Assembly: GCA_011947345.1 (NCBI GenBank)
Contig: JAAVTG010000491.1
Span: 1-47,595 of the forward strand
Direction: 5' to 3'
Origin: Phytophthora quininea
Lineage: Eukaryota > Oomycota > Peronosporomycetes > Peronosporales > Peronosporaceae
DNA: 47,595 nucleotides
In this document: piece by piece, positions 41,770-47,595 of the stretch
How the letters are laid out: each line of letters starts with the position of its first letter
Position numbering within the stretch: position 1 is the first letter of the stretch
Made by a program: the position numbers and the translations under genes
The notes under the pieces: generated by a model
Seen by the model: the letters and a program-made list of their open reading frames with translations, nothing else
Told to the model about the DNA's origin: nothing
The model's database searches: none

Positions 41770-43195
41770 ATGGTGTCGGAGAGGAAGCTTCGTCGGAAGG
41801 AGGAGAAGAAAGGACTTTGTGACGATACCGAGGAGTCGACGAATGCGGAGGTCGTTTCTACTGACACCGAAGATACTTTAGCTACGACTACAGTTGAAAA
41901 TGAAGCAACCTCCGATGAAATCACATATTCGCCGCCCAAAGAAGCGAGGAGGAAGAGGAACAAGAAAGAGGTCGTAACCCCCATCGCAGAACTGCCGTCC
42001 AAGCAGAAATCCAAGACTAAGTCGCCTCGAAAGAAAAAGAAGCGGCAAGATGATGAAGACGACACTGCGCCAGTCGAATTCCGCGTGAATGGGGTTATTG
42101 TGGATCGAGATGTGAAGGGAGGAGCGAAGCAGAACTGGCAGGGCGTGTATATGCTGCTTTTCAGGAGTAGTACGCCGCTGGGTCAGAAAGTCGCCTTCTT
42201 CATCATTGGCGTCGTCATCGTGAGCGTATCCGTTGGTGAGTGGAGTAGAGCTCATAATTTCTGGAGCCATTCGACTCTGATGACTTTTGTTTGTGACTGC
42301 AGCCGTCCTGGATAGTGTGAAAACCATTCGGAGCGCCATCGGAGACTACCTGCTAGTGATGGAGCACGCCTTCACCATCTTCTTCACCGTCGAGTACGTC
42401 TTGCGGATTATCTGCCTGCGCAAGCCGAGCAAGTACATCTTCAGTCTATTGGGCTTCATCGACATTTGCGCGCTCGTGCCGTCGTACGTGGGCTACATCT
42501 TTCCAGAAGCTCGCCCTCTGTTGCATTTGGCCGTGTTGCGGATCTTTCGAGTCATGCGAGTTTTCCGACTGATGCGGCTCGCTCGGTTCGTGGACGCCAG
42601 TGCTGCACTGACCGACAATATCGAGACGAACCGAAGGAACATCGCCGTGTTCCTCGTGGCGCTTTTCACGGTCATTCTGGTCATCGGGTGCGCCATGTAC
42701 CTCATCGAAGGCGACCAACAGTTCTCCAACATCCCCATCAGTCTCTACTGGACTGTAGTGACCATCACCACGGTCGGTTACGGCGACATCTCCCCGCACA
42801 CAATCGTCGGTCGGATGCTCGCTACGTTGGTCATGTTCGTGGGTTATGGAATCATCGCGAGTCCGACGTTGCTCAGTGCACCACCGGCAGCTCCAGCCAT
42901 CTCGGATGTGGTCGACTGTCCGAAGTGCACTAAGGTGGTCGAGTGTGTCAAGTGCTTCCAGAAGTTCCATCAGGAAAGCGCCAACTTTTGCTGCATGTGC
43001 TCTGCGCCTCCGTCAGCAGGAAGTCAAAGCCCCAGGGTGCGGTCGGAAGAACGAAGACGTGGGCCGAGAGTGCCGATCGAGGAACAAAGATGTTGCCGTC
43101 CATGGAGCAGAAAATGCTACCGTCGATGGAGCAGCCTGCAGCTTCCAGTGAGCTACCAATCGAGGAGATTAAACTGGCAGAGCCCGTCGTCGTGA
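41770..43195 (+). CDS. Voltage-gated potassium channel (Kv) with cysteine-rich tail
   Basis: Two exons (41770-42235 and 42303-43195) with a 67-nt intron inside S1 give 452 aa in one frame. A 120-residue N-terminal arm is rich in acidic and lysine runs (KSPRKKKKRQDDED). S1 to S6 follow: VAFFIIGVVIVSVSVAVLDS, S2 LLVMEHAFTIFFTVEYVLRI, S3 IFSLLGFIDICALVPSYVGY, S4 LAVLRIFRVMRVFRLMRLAR with arginine every third position, and pore helix plus filter TITTVGYGDISP. S6 is MLATLVMFVGYGIIASPTLL. The C-tail has CPKCTKVVECVKCFQKFH and FCCMC, a possible zinc ribbon. A single-subunit channel would tetramerise in the plasma or flagellar membrane. The extreme C-terminus may be read in another phase (MLPSMEQ repeated twice, stop at 43215). 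Confidence 0.9.
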
Positions 43196-43215
43196 GCGTT
43201 GGCGGTTCGGTCTAA

Positions 43216-43731
43216 CCAGGGCTTGAAACAAGTCGTAGGAAGGCTACCGGTAGTCGGTGCAGTCGTATGAATTTTATTGAGATGACCAGATCTGAAAGTA
43301 CGGGTTTTGGTTATGGAGCGAGCATGACAGGGTCCTCTTCAGTCCGCAGCGTTGTTAGAGACGAACCCAAGTTGATGACGCCGACCAACTTAGTCGCACA
43401 ACGTAGACTTTGGTCCACGAGTACATTGCTGCCATTTTGTGGACTCGATACAAATTCACGTTCACAATCATACGACCCAAACAACTCCACCAACAAAACA
43501 CCGCCTACCGCGCAAACGACCGCCTACACACGCCGCACACGCCCCTCCCAGCGCGCACCACCGACCCCTCTACCGCCTGCACCACCGCTCGCCCAGTCCG
43601 ACCGACTTGAGTACACTTCCCATTGCTCCGGAATGATTGTTTGAGCCTTGTTGCTTTCCGTTGCGCTGACACCTTTGATTGCGTTTTCCTGTTTAGATTC
43701 CTATTTTATTGTTCTGGTGAGTGACGACGTA
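43216..43731. other. Intergenic region after the potassium channel
   Basis: One plus-strand frame (43267-43644) is open and proline/threonine-rich at its end, produced by a pyrimidine/AC-rich stretch at 43500-43600. No domain, intron or start context supports it as a gene. The last 20 bp lead into the inverted repeat of the pogo-like element and may be part of a longer, imperfect repeat. Confidence 0.5.
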
Positions 43732-45426
43732 CAGACAACGACGGAATTAGCCGGCGATGCAAAAGCTGGCATTGAAGCTAACATAAACGTTTGCTGCAAA
43801 ATATTGGCCAATAGAAAACTCTTGAAAAACAAAATTTTAACCAATCATAGATATTAAGATTTGCCTGGCTTACAACAAATTGCTGTGAGTTACAAGCAAA
43901 TTTTCAGCTCATTTGCGAGATGCCACAGAGGCAACGCAGCTACACCATCAAGGAAAAGCGGCAGGCGATACAAGAAATCGCCGTCGTTGGTGTTTCCACC
44001 GTCGCACGCGATCTGAGCTGCCCGCGCGTAACTGTGGACGGCTGGTGGAGACAGCGGGACGAGATTTTAGTGTATAAAGGGCGCGCAAAATCAGAAACGC
44101 TGAAGGGCCAAGGGCGAAAGGAGCTGTATCCGTACGTTCCAGCCTTGGTAACTTACATGAAGGATGAACGACGGGAGGAGAAGGTTAGTTTTCGCTTTTT
44201 CCGATCAAATGCTAACTATTACTACGATGTAGCTAAATCACTAAAGTTTGCCTTATTTTTGTGAACAATAGGCATTGACAACGAACGGTATGATAGACTT
44301 CATGTGCCACATCAGTCAGCGCTGGATCACGTCGTATCTCCAGAGTAAAAGAGTGGAGGAGCTGCTCTAGAGCGTCTCGGTCAACGTCTTGCAGGAAGGT
44401 GAGGTGTTTTTGTCTGAAATAATACTAATTTTTCTTTGATTTTTATTTTAGCCACGAATTTTCCTCACAGAAGCCGCAGCTTGCCAAGCTGGGCTCCGAG
44501 GCCTTGGGGAGACCAGTGCAGAGTTTGCGTTGGAGTTGTGGCAGGAATACGAGGCGTTCGCGGGTGGTGGCATGTACAAAGTTGATGAAACGGCCATTAA
44601 CTTTGACATGCCACCAACCCGAATCTGGGCCATGAAAGGTCGCCACGACCCAGCTCATATTGCAGAGACCAACAAGCACACCGGTAGGATGATAGCAGTC
44701 CTCACAATTCGTGACGACGGTAAGCTGAAATCGCCTTTTTCCTAACATTTACGTGATTTTGGGCTAAAATGATAAATATTATAGTACTTTTTAGGTAAAA
44801 TTTACCGATTCTTTTTATTGTCCCACGCGGCAAACTAGGAGGATTGATCGACAAGCGTGAGCTTCCAGAATACCCCCAAGGCCACTACTACACAGTGTAG
44901 GAAAACGCGTGGATGGATGCTGCGGGGTGGAGATTTTACGTAGAAAACGTCTTACAACACGAAATATCTGATCCGTCAATCTTCCTCCTTGACAACTTTG
45001 AAAGCCATGTCTCGGAGGAGGGCCAACGCATTGTTCCTGAACTTGCGAGCACACAGTGGTCCCATTACCACCAAACAGCACTTCGGTGTGCCAGCCGCAC
45101 GATGTTGGTGTAATGGGACCACAAAAGCTAAAATTAGGTCAAAATTTAGTGGAATTACGGAGGTACTGCAAAATAAAAGCGCATACGCGCTATCAAGGCC
45201 ACCATTGCTGCCTGGGAGGATATCTCCGCCGACACGGTAATTCGTGGCTTCGAGAAAGCTATTCCTAGGTACCCAGAAGTAACGATTTGACAATACACCC
45301 CATTTCTGTCAACCGTCTGTTTTTTGTCAATGTATTACGTTCGAATTTTAGCGAATCAATGAACATACCGGCTTTTTCGTTGCCGTATTTTGTATGCAAT
45401 GCGCCGACTAATTCCGTCGTTGTCTG
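43732..45426 (+). mobile_element. Tc1/mariner-pogo-like element with inverted repeats
   Basis: CAGACAACGACGGAATTAG lies at 43732-43750 and its exact reverse complement at 45408-45426. With the next six bases the repeat is 24 of 25 identical. Each copy is bordered by TA (43730-43731 and 45427-45428), the target of this superfamily. Similarity continues outwards (GTGAGTGAC versus GTGGGTGAC) and inwards, so the true ends may lie about 15 bp further out. Confidence 0.82.
43920..45270 (+). pseudogene. Pogo-type DDE transposase, broken
   Basis: Begins MPQRQRSYTIKEKRQAIQEI with a psq-type helix-turn-helix, then RVTVDGWWRQRDEILVYKGR. After an intron (about 44183-44271, GTTAGT...AATAG) comes MIDFMCHISQRWITSYLQ and an in-frame TAG near 44370. 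After a second intron ending at about 44452 comes KLGSEALGETSAEFALELWQ. The catalytic domain shows MYKVDETAINFDMPPTRIWA (first D), SIFLLDNFESHVS (second D) and LPPNSTSVCQPHDVGVMGP, where the last D-x-G-V is the pogo third acidic site. Stops (near 44909 and 45112) and two frame changes make it inactive. The DDE_1 family is certain. Confidence 0.85.
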
Positions 45427-45457
45427 TAGTCGGTCACCCACAAAAGCGCTGGTACTT

Positions 45458-46261
45458 TCATGCCAGAAACAACTCCAGCCCTGGGTGAAATCGTTCCCAA
45501 GATCCCCAGCGAATAGGAAACCCACTCAGAAAGTCACCGTCCGGGCCGGGAGTAATCGTATTTATACCAATCAGTTCTTCTACGTTGTCGTTTGTAGCAG
45601 GAATCGTACCCACCGCATCGACGTTCGTCTTCGGTTCTCTCTTCACTGCATTGACTGCAATACACTGCTTTCGCGGCTTCAAATATTCGATGTGAGAGCG
45701 CGTGATTCGGTTGGTATGGAACACTGTAACGAGGTTGCACCGACTGGATGGGGCTTATCCTCCAACGACGCAGCATCCATCGCCTTCTTGCTCGTCCATG
45801 TAGTCCTCATCAACGCTGTCATCTAATTCGGCTGCATCAGCCTCGAAAGCGCCTTCCAAAGCACCTTCAACTTCCCACGAATTCTGGTCGTGAGTGTTGG
45901 CGGCGCCGACTAACACACAGTCGCTCTCTTCTACCGCAGTATCTTCAGTTTTCAGCTTCTTCACAGGAGCATGAGATCCACTAATCTTTTCATCCTTCTC
46001 AATTACGCCTCTCTCCACAGGTGGCTTCTCACTCTGCATGCTCGCCCCTCGGCTTCTCTTTGCGTCGTGACGAACTTGGCGAGCAGCAAAAGTCCCCTGA
46101 AGCCGTATTGCCGGATTGATAATGGAAATAGGTGGAAATGCCGGCGCGGGGACGCATTTGGTTCTCCGTTGTCCATTAAGTGTGAACATCGGCATTTTAC
46201 CCCTCCAACTTCGACGTGGCGAAAAGCTCGGCCCGTCGGAAATATAGGGTCCATAGCGCAA
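45458..46261 (-). other. Minus-strand ORFs beside the pogo element, unrecognised
   Basis: The minus strand opens MRYGPYISDGPSFSPRRSWR at 46261. It runs through a basic region (GTFAARQVRHDAKRSRGASM) and an acidic tail (EADAAELDDSVDEDYMDEQE) to about 45770. After a frame change it continues as CSIPTESRALTSNI or, in another phase, as KPRKQCIAVNAVKREPKTNV to 45458. The basic-then-acidic, low-complexity make-up suggests a gag-like or host nuclear protein cut by the pogo insertion. No domain is recognised. Confidence 0.4.
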
Positions 46262-47595
46262 GAGCTCATCACATGATGGTCATATAAGGGTAATATTAAG
46301 TGGAGATTATGAAACGATACCACCGCTACCGATAGCGCAGAGAAGATGACAGTGACGAAACGGCGACGGCAGGTTCGAGTACGGTGAACACAGCGAGTTC
46401 GACGTCTATGGCCGCCACGACATGTTAAACCCGTACATTGTGGACAACATCCTGGTTGAGCGATTTAACATAGCTGTTCTGTGATCGGGAAGCTCGTGTG
46501 TAGCATTTACGGCCAAATGAAATTTTAATGGGCGGATTCGGGCATTTTCTGTTCCAGAAGCATTAACGGATATCCTATTGTTTTTTCACAACCCACAGTT
46601 GGATACGGTGGTTTGACCTGTGAGGTTTGCGACCTGTGGTTTTATCGTTAAACCGTGCACGCCAAAATAACGGGGACCATCGCTTTTTGTGAACAGCCTT
46701 TGTCATATCCTAGGCTTATTCGAGCGAATCTGTTTAGATATGTCGCGCGTATGACATTTCTCTTGTCGTATATCGGCTGCTTACGCGCACCGACTGCGCG
46801 TAAGGATGCGCTGTGCACATGCAAGTACAAGTGCAAGTGTTGACTCGACACGAGCCCTCGTGCGAAGGGTCCCCTGTAGGTCAAGCAACACTAAATCTCT
46901 CATTCATATGTTCTCAGCTCACAACTTTCTACAAAGCCCTCACTGCCTCATCGCCTCACGCGAGAGCACGACCTCTCTATCTGCTTTGTGTGCCAACTAC
47001 AGCAACTTCACTCTCCATTTTTGTCATTCCTCCCGCATCACCGACAAAGCTTAATACCACCCAGTATTGGTCGAACGGCGCATTTTATGACTTTATAAAA
47101 AGTAAAATATAACAATACTTAGAAAACCCGTCCCATGAAGCCAAAGCTGTCTCTTCTAGCTGCCCTACATTGCGATACTGGCGGTCACAGGTAAACCCGT
47201 GTGCGACCACAACCGACATGCGCTTCACCAGTGACACAGGCAGTACAATGTATAACACTGAATACGGAAAATACTGATTCCACCTTACCTTAACGTCGTG
47301 GGCATGAAAAACCGTCAATGTGTTTTCTCACCGCCCACAAAATCTTCACGGAAATGGCATGAACCAATATTAATTATTCGCTTTTTTTTAAATGTGTAGA
47401 CGCAAATCAGGATCACACATCCCTGGAAGTCATTATATCACCATTGAGCGTGCAAATTTCCGTCGTGACAAACTACATCCAGCAAAACGGTTTTTGCAAA
47501 ATAACATACGGGTAAGAGATTGGCTACTGTGGCGGAGCGCGATTTACCGAAACCGCTCTTGCGCACGGTGCCCAGACTGCCGACTGCGGAGGGGG
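46262..47595. other. 3' region without a supported gene
   Basis: AT-rich and without any frame above 100 codons. A 35-codon run EYGEHSEFDVYGRHDML at about 46377-46485 ends in a stop and may be a leftover exon. The final 75 bases are GC-rich again. On the minus strand they read SAVGSLGTVRKSGFGKSRSA before a stop near 47435, and could be the 3' end of a gene that continues beyond the window. The plus strand is open too, so this is not decided. Confidence 0.4.

Noticed and set aside
46377..46485. PRP38-like splicing-factor fragment
   Set aside because: The run HDMLNPYIVDNIL is only loosely similar, 35 codons long and ends in a stop; not enough to call.
1..47595. RXLR or Crinkler effectors and CRISPR arrays
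   Set aside because: No signal peptide followed by RxLR-EER and no LFLAK motif was found; no regularly spaced repeat arrays exist apart from the coding repeat and the minisatellite.

Overview
The window is nuclear DNA from an oomycete, most like Phytophthora. The evidence is short GT-AG introns (about 57-88 nt) in GC3-rich genes, an oomycete-type initiator (16/16 readable positions at 18038), flagellar and centrosomal genes expected in a zoosporic organism, a tyrosine recombinase of the oomycete Crypton type, and a DUF6818-like protein typical of Phytophthora repeats. The species cannot be named from sequence alone.

Layout. 1-1913: no supported gene, one perfect hairpin. 1914-4801: bubblegum-type acyl-CoA synthetase, then a small membrane protein on the minus strand. 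4998-6510: decayed Merlin transposon. 7028-10771: long coiled-coil protein with a centrosomin CM1 motif, preceded by a palindromic E2F-like site. 10920-14751 (minus): remarkable fusion of a permuted NlpC/P60 fold, two cyclic-nucleotide-binding domains and a mitochondrial carrier. It is divergent from a small PD-(D/E)XK protein of the Rrg7 type (14819-15397). 15556-19096: membrane-anchored PP2C phosphatase, an unrecognised minus-strand protein, and a PDZ-like protein. 19726-21311: TTLL3-type tubulin glycylase. 21347-23463 (minus): CCDC22, a Commander-complex subunit.

23.6-37.5 kb is a transposon graveyard: Crypton recombinase, tRNA-like element, PIF/Harbinger-like transposase with a convergent Myb-like DUF6818 partner and a SET-domain gene, MULE, an unknown ORF, hAT, and a piggyBac element with intact TTAA flanks. 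37.6-43.2 kb returns to host genes: an orphan first exon of a membrane protein, an R2R3-Myb factor, TTLL1 polyglutamylase, an uncertain minus-strand locus and a voltage-gated potassium channel. A Tc1/mariner-pogo element with clear inverted repeats follows (43732-45426), then unresolved sequence to the end.

Two threads connect the genes. Several act on microtubules or flagella (CM1 protein, TTLL3, TTLL1). The divergent carrier/Rrg7-like pair may both be mitochondrial. Otherwise-intact host genes are broken by one- or two-base indels, mostly losses in homopolymer runs, which looks like consensus error in the assembly rather than gene death. The transposon-derived genes have stops and larger lesions and are truly degenerate.
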